Shown here: in pieces, positions 1 to 8,257 of the stretch | Numbering within the stretch: position 1 is the first letter of the stretch | How the letters are laid out: each line of letters begins with the position of its first letter | Notes under the pieces: generated by a model | Databases searched by the model: none | Seen by the model: the letters and a program-made list of their open reading frames with translations, nothing else | Told to the model about the DNA's origin: nothing | Source: Streptomyces tauricus | GTDB taxonomy: Bacteria; Actinomycetota; Actinomycetes; Streptomycetales; Streptomycetaceae | Length of the DNA: 64,000 nucleotides | NCBI RefSeq assembly: GCF_014650955.1 | Contig: NZ_BMVY01000001.1 | Span: forward strand, 558,001 to 622,000 | Direction of reading: 5' to 3' | Translations under genes and position numbers: made by a program

Positions 1-141
1 GGCTTCGTCGGTGATCTTCTCGTTGGCCATGAGGAATGCCGCACCGTAGGTCTTGGCGAACGCGGCGACGGACTCCCGGCGTGCACAGTCTCGCAGCAAG
101 TCGGCCCAGGAGTCGGCTGATTCGAGGTAGCCCCCGCTGCG
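1..141 (-). pseudogene. IS256-type transposase remnant, internally deleted, runs off the left edge
   Basis: The minus-strand reading frame gives residues resembling the middle of IS256-family transposases (GYLESADSWADLLRDCARR) and then jumps to a second block seen much later in these proteins (AAFAKTYGAAF followed by EKITDEA). In intact family members these blocks are separated by tens of residues containing the second catalytic Asp region, so this copy carries an internal deletion. It continues past the window edge. No terminal inverted repeat is visible on the right side. The assignment rests on my memory of the family pattern, not on a search. Confidence 0.6.
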
Positions 142-289
142 GTCATGAGCATTTGCTCACCACGGGGGGGGGACTTCACGAACAAGCCGACCAGCAGCTG
201 CCCGAACGAAAACGACACCCGCTCCGTCAGTACTCATGAGGCCGGACGGGACAGGTCCTGGCCCTCTCTTACATCTACCAGGAGGAACA

Positions 290-700
290 ATGAGCCGGTC
301 AGGGCGAACCACGCGAATGCCTCTCGCGGCAGCGATGATGGTGCTGGCCGTGGCCTGCACCTCGGAGAGCAGCAGTGACGGAGGCGGAGGCGAGCACGCG
401 GCATCCTGCGCCTACAGTGTCCGCTTCCATGACCGCACGTACCGGGACGTAGCGAATGTGGAGTTCACGCCGGGAGACAAGCTCGGTTCCGCCACCGTCC
501 CACCGTGTGAGGACACCGGCGGTCAGGACAGGGACAAGGACGAGGAGTCCGGGGAGGCGACCACCGCCTACGCCGTGGACGGCATCTCTCCCGATGTGGC
601 CGTCGCGGTCGGCGACAGCCGCGACGACACGACCTTCATGGCAGCCTACTCGGGCAGCGAACTCCCCCCGGAGATACGGAAACTGATCGACGGCTCCTGA
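290..700 (+). CDS. Small secreted lipoprotein (DUF6281-like)
   Basis: The 136-residue product begins with a basic stretch, a short hydrophobic segment and a lipobox ending at Cys23 (LAVAC), so it should be anchored to the outer face of the membrane. The remainder is acidic and Gly/Ser-rich with two conserved-looking cysteines after the lipobox. The ATG at 290 is preferred over an in-frame upstream ATG because AGGAGG lies just before it and because it puts the signal peptide at the N-terminus. The pattern resembles the Streptomyces DUF6281 family, whose role is unknown. It lies 33 bp before the Nudix gene on the same strand. Confidence 0.75.
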   Translation: MSRSGRTTRMPLAAAMMVLAVACTSESSSDGGGGEHAASCAYSVRFHDRTYRDVANVEFTPGDKLGSATVPPCEDTGGQDRDKDEESGEATTAYAVDGISPDVAVAVGDSRDDTTFMAAYSGSELPPEIRKLIDGS

Positions 701-733
701 CGTCGACCGCGTCCACCCCGCCACCCGAGCGCC

Positions 734-1159
734 GTGGAAGCAACAGAGGAAAGCTGGAGGTTCAGTGTGGGTGGGCTGATCGCGGGTGCGGTAGTGGCGC
801 GTCAGGGCGAGGTGCTCCTGATCCGGCGCGCCCGTCCCGTGGGTTCGCTCGTCTGGTCGTTTCCGGCGGGCAAGGTCGAACCGGGGGAGTCGGTGACCGA
901 CGCTGCCGCACGTGAGGCGTTGGAGGAGACGGGCGTGTCGGTGACGCCGGTCGTGGCGCTGGGGTCACGGGTCCATCCGGTGACGGGCCGGCGGGTCGTG
1001 TACGTCGCCTGTCGGCTGCTGGGCGGAGTGGCTCGGGTGGCGTCTTCGCGGGAGGTGACCGAGGCGGCATGGGTGCCGGTCGGTGAGCTGGGCGGATACG
1101 TACCTGGTGGGGTGTACCCGCCGGTGCGGGCATACCTGGACAGGGCGCTGGCGCGCTAG
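734..1159 (+). CDS. Nudix hydrolase
   Basis: The 141-residue protein is a single Nudix domain. The Nudix box GX5EX7REUXEEXGU is complete at about residues 46-68 (starts GKVEPGES, ends REALEETGV), so the metal-binding glutamates are present. The family cleaves nucleoside diphosphates linked to another group; the substrate cannot be read from the sequence. The GTG start at 734 follows the lipoprotein gene by 33 bp and the two may be co-transcribed. The length fits a minimal MutT-like housekeeping enzyme. Confidence 0.9.
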   Translation: MEATEESWRFSVGGLIAGAVVARQGEVLLIRRARPVGSLVWSFPAGKVEPGESVTDAAAREALEETGVSVTPVVALGSRVHPVTGRRVVYVACRLLGGVARVASSREVTEAAWVPVGELGGYVPGGVYPPVRAYLDRALAR

Positions 1160-1306
1160 GCCGCTTGCTCGGCCGCCGTCGCTGGGTCGAAAGGGTTGCC
1201 GTGTTGCGGGGAACGCCTCGTCTGGTGCGGACCGTCTCGTCCGTCGACAGGTGTCCCGTCTGAAAGCCGCCGTGTGGCGTGGGCGCGGAGGTCGCACGCT
1301 CACCAT

Positions 1307-1687
1307 ATGGGGGTTGATGGGGTTTCGCTGCTGGGCGGTGGCCAGACGGTTGCATGCCCGTTCTGCGGGCTGCCACAGGATCGGGTTGCGACGCTGGAGC
1401 ACGACTGGGTTCTGCTGGAGCCGGGTGTGGACGTGCTGGCGCATCTCGTGCCGGCCGAGCATCGGTGGATCGCTCTGACGGACGGGCGGGTGGCGGTGTA
1501 CGCGGTGTGGCCGCCGGAAGCGTTGCAGCGCTGCCGGATCGAGCATCGACTGGCGTGTTCGGGGCAGCGGTTGCCGGATCTGTGGCCGTGGCTGACGGCA
1601 TTGCGGTTGGAGAACGCGCGGCGGGTCGAGCGGGAGGCGAGTACAGAACCGGTGGCCGGCGAGCTGGAGTGGCCGGACGTCGGGTGA
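1307..1687 (+). CDS. Conserved hypothetical protein with an N-terminal CxxC pair (DUF6083-like)
   Basis: From the ATG at 1307 this gives 126 residues. A CPFC motif lies near residue 17, followed by a compact region rich in Trp, His and Leu (LVPAEHRW, YAVWPPEA, CRIEHRLAC) with two further cysteines that could complete a zinc-binding site. The arrangement resembles the small Streptomyces DUF6083 group, but I recognise only the general pattern. The frame is open further upstream, but that extension has atypical composition. It converges with the gene at 1698. Confidence 0.6.
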   Translation: MGVDGVSLLGGGQTVACPFCGLPQDRVATLEHDWVLLEPGVDVLAHLVPAEHRWIALTDGRVAVYAVWPPEALQRCRIEHRLACSGQRLPDLWPWLTALRLENARRVEREASTEPVAGELEWPDVG

Positions 1688-1697
1688 GCGACGGACG

Positions 1698-2081
1698 TCA
1701 CAGGAAGAGGAGTTCGACGTCTTTCTCGATGCAGAAGCGTAGGACGAGCGTGAGTTGTCGGGCGCCTGCGATGTGTCGCTGGAGGAGAGGCGTGGTGGCC
1801 TGGCCTTGCCATTCGCCGGTGATCGCTTCCAATCGCGGCAGAATCGCGGTGCACTCGGCGGACGAGAGCTCACCGCCACCGTCGTCCGGACGGTCGAGGA
1901 AACACTCCAGCGTGGTGGAGACTTCGCTCCAGGGACGCTCTCCGCCGAAGCCCTGCATCTCGTCGAGGCCGAACCCCTCTGCCTGTGCCAAGCGGCAGCG
2001 GAACTCATGGAAAGCGCTGTAGGACCAGGCGACATCCGGACTGGTGGTGTCGTCGTCGCCCGGAAACAGAATCAGTCCCAC
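1698..2081 (-). CDS. Conserved actinobacterial hypothetical protein
   Basis: The 127-residue product contains the pattern EGFGLDEMQGFGGERPW and a C-terminal LRFCIEKDVELLF typical of a small family seen repeatedly in Streptomyces, often next to phage or toxin-immunity-like genes; its function is unknown. I chose the GTG at 2081 because GAGGA sits four bases upstream and the resulting N-terminus MGLILFPGDDD matches the compact form of the family. The reading frame stays open upstream into an unrelated fragment (2178-2597), so an automatic caller would merge the two. Confidence 0.65.
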   Translation of the reverse strand: MGLILFPGDDDTTSPDVAWSYSAFHEFRCRLAQAEGFGLDEMQGFGGERPWSEVSTTLECFLDRPDDGGGELSSAECTAILPRLEAITGEWQGQATTPLLQRHIAGARQLTLVLRFCIEKDVELLFL

Positions 2082-2177
2082 GCCGTCCTCGTTCTCCACC
2101 GCTCGACGTGCCGGTGTACAGGTGTTCTGCACGTCGATATTCAACCCTCGCTGCACCCGGGTAGTTCGCCTCGTACG

Positions 2178-2597
2178 GTCCTGCAGCAGGTCCGCCTCTC
2201 CGGGCGGCCAGAACAGGGGTATGTCGCGCAGATACAGCTGGGCCACGGGCAACATGGGGACCGGGCACTCCGCGAGCGGGGGAGAGCCGGCGTCGAACCG
2301 CGTCGCGAGTCTCGCGGCATCCTGTTCCCTGCTGACCTCCTCCTCGGGCGTGAACGCGGAACCCTGCGGATCCCGGTGCTGCCGGGCCACCCTGCGTCTG
2401 GTCAGCCGTATGTCCGCCGGGGATCGGCGGAACCCACTGTCCGGGTGCACGCCTTCACGATGTGGCCACGGCTCCGCAGCCGGCCACAACAACGGACCCC
2501 CGACCGAACCCTCCCCCGCCGAAGGCGACCCAGGACGAGGATGGAGCCGGATCGCAGGACGCGCGAACGGAGTCAGCTCAGGAAAGACCGCGGTCAC
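2178..2597 (-). pseudogene. N-terminal fragment of a DUF1963/YwqG-like protein fused in frame to the next gene
   Basis: Translation gives AIRLHPRPGSP and SVGGPLLWPAAEPWPH, then MLPVAQLYLRDIPLFWPPG. These are the opening blocks of the DUF1963 (YwqG-like) proteins of Streptomyces. The similarity stops near 2178 and the middle and C-terminal halves are absent; the frame then runs into the start of the gene at 2081. I read this as a truncated gene left by a deletion whose right side brought in the downstream gene. A true fusion protein is possible but less likely given the strong start site at 2081. Confidence 0.5.
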
Positions 2598-2738
2598 TCA
2601 AGAGGCCGCGGCGGAGTCGTACGTACGAGAACCATGCCGGTGATCCTGCCACCAGCCACTGACAGTCCCGGCTGCCCGAACCGGGGGCAGCGCTCAACTG
2701 GCTGCAGGACGCGGACGACGGGCTGCTAGGGCCTCCGG

Positions 2739-3386
2739 TCACTCCGTGGAGTGGGTGAGGAGGTAGTCGATGGCTTCGGTGACGTCGTCGACGGTGTGGT
2801 GGGGGGTGGCGAGGCCGTCGGGCCAGGGCCGGCCGCGTACCCAGATCGCGCGCAGGCCCGCGGCCGCGCCGCCGGCGATGTCGGTCTGCGGGTTGTCGCC
2901 GGTCATCCAGTCGCCGGGGGTGAGCTGGGTGCCGCATCGTGCGGCGGCGAGTTCGAAGAGCCGCGGGTCGGGTTTGCGGACGTCGATGTCGCCGGAGGCG
3001 GCGATCCCGTCGATCAGGTCGGCGAGACCGGTGGCGCGGATCTTGGCGCGCTGGATGTCGCTGGCTCCGTTGGTGGCGACGCCGACGCTCCAGCCTGCGT
3101 CCTTGAGCCGGGTCAGGCTGGACAGGACAGCGGGGCGGCAGGTGACAGCGGCGGCCATGCGGTCGACGTAGACGCGCCACAGATGGTCGGCAGGCTCGCT
3201 GAGCCGGAAGGTGGCGGCGAGGCGGTCGAAGTCGCTGCGTTCGGCGCGGTCCGCGAGTTCGGTGAGCAACCAGTGCTCGATGTCGGGGCCGTAGCCGTGG
3301 TCGTGGCTGAGGGTGGCTATGGCGTCCGCGAAGGCGGCCGTGCGGTCGACCAGGGTGCCGTCCAGGTCGAAGAGAGCGAGGCGCAT
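2739..3386 (-). CDS. HAD-superfamily hydrolase (phosphatase-like)
   Basis: The 215-residue protein opens with MRLALFDLDGTL, giving the nucleophile Asp7 and acid/base Asp9 of HAD motif I. Motif II (VGVATNG) lies near residue 108, motif III (DVRKPDPRLF) near 145 and motif IV (MTGDNPQTD) near 170, where the magnesium-binding Asp residues sit. The alpha-helical cap between motifs I and II is the C1 type of phosphoglycolate-phosphatase-like enzymes. The ATG at 3386 was chosen because the HAD motif begins immediately after it; the longer frame adds an unrelated tail. Substrate unknown. Confidence 0.9.
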   Translation of the reverse strand: MRLALFDLDGTLVDRTAAFADAIATLSHDHGYGPDIEHWLLTELADRAERSDFDRLAATFRLSEPADHLWRVYVDRMAAAVTCRPAVLSSLTRLKDAGWSVGVATNGASDIQRAKIRATGLADLIDGIAASGDIDVRKPDPRLFELAAARCGTQLTPGDWMTGDNPQTDIAGGAAAGLRAIWVRGRPWPDGLATPHHTVDDVTEAIDYLLTHSTE

Positions 3387-3592
3387 ACGAGGGACCCTAT
3401 CTGGGTGGCCACCTGCACCGATCACCCTCCGGGAGCGGGGCAGCCCCTTTCACCCGCCACGGCCATGACGATGACGAACCGTCTCGACCGCCGCGCTGCC
3501 GCCAAGCGCCGCGAGGCCCTCGGCGGACTGGCCAGACACTCGCTCAGTGGTCGGCGGTGCCGTTCCGCAGAGTCCCGTACCGTCGGCCCGTG

Positions 3593-3880
3593 ATGATCAA
3601 ATCCGGCGAGCCGCGCCAGCTCGGCGTCCCAGCCCTCGAGGCGCGGCCGCGCTTCGAGACGGAGCCTCAGGAGAGTGGGGGCAGGCCGGGACGCAGGTTG
3701 CCCATGGTCGATGGAGAACCCGCCTTCGGACTCAGCTACTGGCGCGGTACTTGCCCGTTCCGGTTCCGTCGGCTGTAGACGGCACGGGAGACATCGCTGG
3801 AGAGCGTGCGGGAGCGGCTTGGCTTCGGAGGCGACCACTCCCGGCACTGGAGGCTGACACACCTACCCCTCCACGGCCAC
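3593..3880 (+). pseudogene. Broken conserved hypothetical gene with an in-frame amber stop
   Basis: From ATG 3593 the frame reads like a real protein (MIKSGEPRQLGVPALE, then MVDGEPAFGLSYWRGTCPF) until a TAG at 3776-3778. In the same frame the text after the stop continues sensibly (TARETSLESVRERLGFGG) before losing coding character. I recall intact Streptomyces proteins of this pattern continuing through this point, so the gene looks inactivated by a nonsense change followed by decay. Its function is unknown. Confidence 0.4.
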
Positions 3881-3931
3881 CGGTCCGGGCATGACCTGCT
3901 GGCGCTCCCACGGCCGGGTGCTAAAAGGGGG

Positions 3932-4081
3932 CTACGACATGCTCAGCTGCCACCAGAACCGCATGAGGAAGCGACACTCCTGCTGATCGCGGTCGTCTGC
4001 CAGACGATCATGAATGACCGCCTGGACGCGCCGCCTCTGTTCGTCGTCACGGAAGCCGTTGCTGAGGTCGGTGAGGGTCAC
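3932..4081 (-). CDS. Possible 49-residue protein
   Basis: A short minus-strand frame starting at GTG 4081 encodes a charged peptide (VTLTDLSNGFRDDEQRRR, then DRDQQECRFLMRFWWQLSMS) with plausible codon use and an amphipathic helix-like pattern. No clear ribosome-binding site is visible. It may be a small gene or the remnant of one; it lies between a pseudogene and a membrane-protein gene. Confidence 0.3.
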   Translation of the reverse strand: MTLTDLSNGFRDDEQRRRVQAVIHDRLADDRDQQECRFLMRFWWQLSMS

Positions 4082-4177
4082 GCCCGGACACTAGCAACCA
4101 CACGGACCACCCATCACGGAGCCATCAAGACGCCCGAGCAGACGTATTCCGTCAGGGAAAGGCGCGGACCTGTCGGT

Positions 4178-5284
4178 TCACTCCGAGGGCTGGTGACCGT
4201 GGTTGTCCTGGAGGGAGTCACGACGTTCCTGTTCCCGCTTGGAGTAGGCGGCCGCCCGGATCGCCTCGTCGCTCTCCAAACCTGATCCCAGCGCGCCGCC
4301 CACGGTGGCGACCGAAGCGACGAACCAGGACAACGTCCAGTACTCCGCGGCGTCCAGCGGGGTTCGTGTCATAGAAGCGAACACTCGGTCGTTGAGGATG
4401 AACAGTGCCCACACCAAGTTGATGACCATCAAACCCACGTAACAGACGAGCACCCCGATTCCTACGGTCAAGACCGTCGAGGCGTTGTACAGCCGCGCCC
4501 TCTGCCGTTCCTCCGGCGAGCCATCTGCTGAGCGATGCCACAGTTCCGCGTCCACGATCAGCCAGCCGATCATGATTCCGACCGATCCGACCATCGCGAT
4601 GACGAGGCGTGGCGCGCTCAGCGCCTCAGCCAAGATCCAAACGGTGGAGTTGACGGTGGCGACTGCTCCCGTGGCGAGTGCGGCCGCCAGGGCTTTGGAC
4701 AAGCCCGGCACCAGTCGCCAGGGCCGGTTGGCGCGGACCATGCCGGAGAGCACCCGCAGGTAGCCGCGCGGCCCGCCGGCGACGTACCGAAGGTCGGGGG
4801 CCTCCTCCTGGCCGGGCGGGGCGGAGCGCTCCAGCAGTGGCCTGTTTTGCGGAGGCTCCTCAGCCCCAGTGGCCGGCGGTCCCGCCAGGCCGAGCACGGC
4901 TTCTTCCACGGCCTGCCGGGCCCTCTTCGGCAGCCGCAGGCCGCCCAGAGAGGGAAGGGACAGCAGAGCCAAACCGTGTTCGTGGCTCAGATTCACAGCG
5001 AGCTTACGCCCGTGCAAGTGCAGCGGAAGGTCGGTAAGGGCTACGACGATGTCCCAGTTCTCCGCACTTCCGCGGTCCAGGATGCGACGCATCAAGGTGG
5101 GCGGGTCCTCGGTCCCGGCGGTGAAGGGCTCACTGATCACCTCGATCTTGAACCGTCGCTCCTGGCCCGACTTGGTGGCGAGCCGAGTAGGAAGTGTGCG
5201 GGCCATGCGCTGCGCGATTTCCGTCGGCGCGTCCGGATCCGCCAGGAGAGCCACGACCGTAACGCCCTGAGATGACACCCGCAT
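4178..5284 (-). CDS. Predicted integral membrane protein, actinobacterial conserved hypothetical
   Basis: The 368-residue protein has a soluble N-terminal half of about 200 residues with alternating beta/alpha character (VTVVALLADPDAP, NWDIVVALTDLPL) and a C-terminal half with about four hydrophobic helices (VATVNSTVWILAEAL, LVIAMVGSVGIMIGWLIV, VLTVGIGVLVCYVGLMVI, YWTLSWFVASVATVGGAL). The ATG at 5284 is supported by AGGAGG eight bases upstream. The family occurs widely in actinobacteria and is sometimes labelled after folate enzymes without good reason; no catalytic motif is visible. It appears to be transcribed alone. Confidence 0.75.
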   Translation of the reverse strand: MRVSSQGVTVVALLADPDAPTEIAQRMARTLPTRLATKSGQERRFKIEVISEPFTAGTEDPPTLMRRILDRGSAENWDIVVALTDLPLHLHGRKLAVNLSHEHGLALLSLPSLGGLRLPKRARQAVEEAVLGLAGPPATGAEEPPQNRPLLERSAPPGQEEAPDLRYVAGGPRGYLRVLSGMVRANRPWRLVPGLSKALAAALATGAVATVNSTVWILAEALSAPRLVIAMVGSVGIMIGWLIVDAELWHRSADGSPEERQRARLYNASTVLTVGIGVLVCYVGLMVINLVWALFILNDRVFASMTRTPLDAAEYWTLSWFVASVATVGGALGSGLESDEAIRAAAYSKREQERRDSLQDNHGHQPSE

Positions 5285-6335
5285 GTGTGGGACCTCCTCG
5301 TAACTGCCCGCGATCCCAAGCGCCCGCAGATGTCGCTGAGGGAACGTTGGGCTTGCAGTCAGCCTGTCCGAAAGCACGGCGCGAATGCATGCGTCTGTCG
5401 GGCTCGATCGGCTTTCCCTTCATTGCCCTGCCAGGTCCAGGCGTTCCACTGTTCCTGGGGAGCCGGACGTCCGCGCGGATCGGCAGCAGGACGACGTCAC
5501 GTCACGGAGTGGCCCTACGCGCCCCGTGCAACGCGTGATTTCAGATGCCGCTGCTGGTGAGGGCGAACGCCGCCGCGTCGAACATGCCTGGAACCGGGAG
5601 TCGCCCCGGCACCCGCAGCGGAGGTTGCCGTCATGGCCGCGATGTTTATTGCCTGGTTCCAGAGGTCCTTCCGAGCCCTGCGATCTGCTGACCGCCGCGC
5701 AGACCGCTTCAAGGCCGAAGGAACGCGACACCATCCAGACCTGTGACCTACCCATCACGATAGGCCTGCAGGAGAGCATTCACCACTTCCGCTTGGAACA
5801 GCTCGCCACCCACTCCGCCCTGGACCGTACGCCCGACTAGGAGATCGAGGCGGCCTTCCCGGACACCATCGGCGCACTCGGACCGACCCTTGCCCAGAGC
5901 TTCAAGATCCCCTGCCCCGACCTGAAGGACCCCCGGCCCGCTCCGAAGCCTGATCAGCCTGGCCGCCATGACCGATCAGATGGCCCGCCGCCTCACCGGC
6001 GATCGACGTCCAACCTCATCGCGAAGACTGCGCACCTTGCCCGTTCGAGGTCCGGGCCAGCGCCGACCCCGGCCCGGACCTCTCCGGCGTCGGGCAGTAC
6101 ACGTTGGCGGGGTCCAGGCCACATGTGCGCTGCCGACCCGCCCGCGGCTGTTGGGGGGGCGCCGACGGGCGATGGCCGGCCCGAACGGGGGAGACGGGCC
6201 GACCGATGTCCGCGCGGCGGACCGAACACGGGGACGCGCGAACACCAGGAACCCTAGGACGTGGTCGTCATCGCGCACGATCCGCTGAGCGCGGTTGTCG
6301 TCCGCACAGCGCGGGGCAATGGCCGTGGGCCGTGG
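5285..6335. other. 1.05-kb stretch without a convincing gene
   Basis: No frame here combines a good start, normal codon bias and a recognisable domain. A plus-strand segment around 5700-5950 (reads include ITIGLQESIHHFRLEQLA, a TAG stop, then EIEAAFPDTIGALGPTLA) has some coding flavour across the stop and may be the remnant of a decayed gene, but I cannot name it. Confidence 0.4.
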
Positions 6336-7319
6336 TCACCCGGAACGCAGTGTCTGCGAGGGCAACTCGCCGAAGCGCGCCCGGTAACGGGACGCGAAGC
6401 GGCCCAGGTGGCCGAAGCTCCAACGATGGGCGACCTCGCTCACGTTCACCTCGCCCGGTGTGCCGCGGCGTAGTTCGTCGTGGACGCGGGTGAGGCGGAC
6501 GTCGGTGAGGTAGGCCAGCGGGGTCATGCCGACGTACTGCTGGAAGGCTTCTTGGAGTCGCCGCACGCTCACCCCGGCGAGCACGGCCAACTCGCCGACC
6601 GTGAATGGATGTTGCGGCATGCTGTGCATGGCCTCGACGGCACGCTTGACGTGGCCCGGGCGCAGGGCGGTTTTCGGCCGGTCGAGCTCGTCGCGGTAGC
6701 GGTGGCCGGTGGCGAGGAGGAACCCGGTCAGCAGGGACTCCTGGAGCGGACGGGCGACCATCGGCCGTGTGAGCAGCCCGCCGACCTGTATCTCGGCGAA
6801 CGCCGCGCGGATCATCCGTACCCAGCTCAGACCCGCTCCCTGCGCTACGTCGAGTTCGGGCGTGAGGGCGACGGGCGTGCTCAGTGGTCGGCCGAGTAGG
6901 CGTTCGAGTTGCTCGTTGAGGGCCTCGGGGTCGATCTTCACGGCCAGCATGGAGCAGTCGGTGCTCACTCGATCCAGGGCCGTGTCGCCGTGCGGCTGGA
7001 AGACGGCGGCGTTCGCGGTGGTCGCCACCGCCTTGGTGTGCCTTCCCTGCCGCCAGGCCAGGTGGCCGTCCAGAGGGATGTCCACGTGGTACGAGCCGAG
7101 TTCCCCGAACTGTATGCGCACCTCCGCCCCGAAAGAGAGTCGTCCGAGTGCGAACGGACCGAGGGCTGCGATGTCGTACCGCGCCATGAACTCGGCGCCG
7201 CCGTCGGGTACGTCGATGAAGTTGGCGTAGAAGCGTTCGTGCATGACCTGCCGAGCTTCGTCCACATCCGTCGTCCGGAACTTCAGCAAATTCTGGCCCT
7301 GGTGGGGCGAGTGGTGCAT
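6336..7319 (-). CDS. AraC-family transcriptional regulator
   Basis: The 327-residue protein has an N-terminal sensory half of the AraC_binding_2 (cupin-like) type at about residues 20-190 and a C-terminal double helix-turn-helix domain at about 220-320 (FTVGELAVLAGVSVRRLQEAF, then NVSEVAHRWSFGHLGRFASRY, each shown here near the DNA-binding helices). AGGAG eight bases before the ATG at 7319 supports the start. No adjacent enzyme gene points to its target, so what it senses cannot be inferred. Confidence 0.88.
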   Translation of the reverse strand: MHHSPHQGQNLLKFRTTDVDEARQVMHERFYANFIDVPDGGAEFMARYDIAALGPFALGRLSFGAEVRIQFGELGSYHVDIPLDGHLAWRQGRHTKAVATTANAAVFQPHGDTALDRVSTDCSMLAVKIDPEALNEQLERLLGRPLSTPVALTPELDVAQGAGLSWVRMIRAAFAEIQVGGLLTRPMVARPLQESLLTGFLLATGHRYRDELDRPKTALRPGHVKRAVEAMHSMPQHPFTVGELAVLAGVSVRRLQEAFQQYVGMTPLAYLTDVRLTRVHDELRRGTPGEVNVSEVAHRWSFGHLGRFASRYRARFGELPSQTLRSG

Positions 7320-7620
7320 ACCGTGATCTCCTGTGCCTTTTGGGCATACGAGGGATGGTGCAGATCATCGTCACCCATTGCCTGCCGCCATGCCCAGTGT
7401 TCCCTTCTCACGGTTGCCTGGATCGGAACGAGACGTCGCCTCCGGCCGACCTTGTCGAAGATCCTAAAGCTCTGAGGATCAAATCACTGAAGCGCTCGAT
7501 GATCACGAGCGGTGCGAGCCACCGGCGTCCGCTGGACATCACGGGCCGCTCACCTGCATGAGCGGGATGCCGGCCCGAGCACACCCGTCCGGCGGGGCGT
7601 CGACGTAGGTCTGGTGGTCC
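7320..7620. other. Intergenic region between two minus-strand genes
   Basis: About 300 bp with the promoter region of the AraC gene. The stretch around 7445-7510 is relatively AT-rich. I see no coding sequence or clear terminator. Confidence 0.5.
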
Positions 7621-8025
7621 TTACGATACGGACCCGGACCCCCGCTCGTGTACGGCGCGTTCGTCGCTCAGCTCGGTGCTTCGGGAGCGGGAGCGGGTGA
7701 GTGCTCGTCGGCCGATGGCCATGGCTGTCAGTCCCAGGGGGAGGGCTGCGACGGCTCCGACCATCCCGTTGCCTGTGCCGGGGCCACCGCTGGAGGTGGC
7801 CAGATGCAGCGCCGCGAGTACGATGCCGACCACGCCCGCAGCCATGGCCGACATGGCGCCGATACGCGCGCTGCCCGTGCTGATCCGGCCGGCGACGCGG
7901 GCCAGGGCGAGCCAGCCGATGGCCACGCCGAGCAGCCCCACCCCGAGGGCCAGGTTGGCTCCCGTCCGCCCGTCGCCGATGACTCCGCCCTCGGCGGCCA
8001 CCGTCAGGACATCTGTTGCCCTCAT
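7621..8025 (-). CDS. DUF6223-family membrane protein
   Basis: The 134-residue product has about three hydrophobic segments (ANLALGVGLLGVAIGWLAL, AMAAGVVGIVLAALHLA, GMVGAVAALPLGLTAMAI) separated by short polar loops with a conserved-looking TSSGGPGTGNG turn, as in the Streptomyces DUF6223 family. The ATG at 8025 follows AAGGAGGA. The gene is divergent from the histidine kinase gene at 8258, with about 230 bp between them, so it may be a target of that two-component system. Its molecular role is unknown. Confidence 0.75.
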   Translation of the reverse strand: MRATDVLTVAAEGGVIGDGRTGANLALGVGLLGVAIGWLALARVAGRISTGSARIGAMSAMAAGVVGIVLAALHLATSSGGPGTGNGMVGAVAALPLGLTAMAIGRRALTRSRSRSTELSDERAVHERGSGSVS

Positions 8026-8257
8026 GTCACTCTCCTCCTTCGCGCGTGCCGGATGTCCGGGATATCGCTGTCCCTTGAGCGTCCCTGCCGACCACACCGC
8101 TCGTCGTCCGGCAGACGCGGTCACTTCGGTCTGCCGTCGATGTGGCAGGCGGCTGCTGCGCATGCGGCAGGGCGCGGGCCTGTACCGCGGGTGCGGTAGC
8201 CGGGTACTCGTCCGCAGGCGGGACTCGCCCGCAGCGGCGTCCGGCTAGGGTGCGCGC

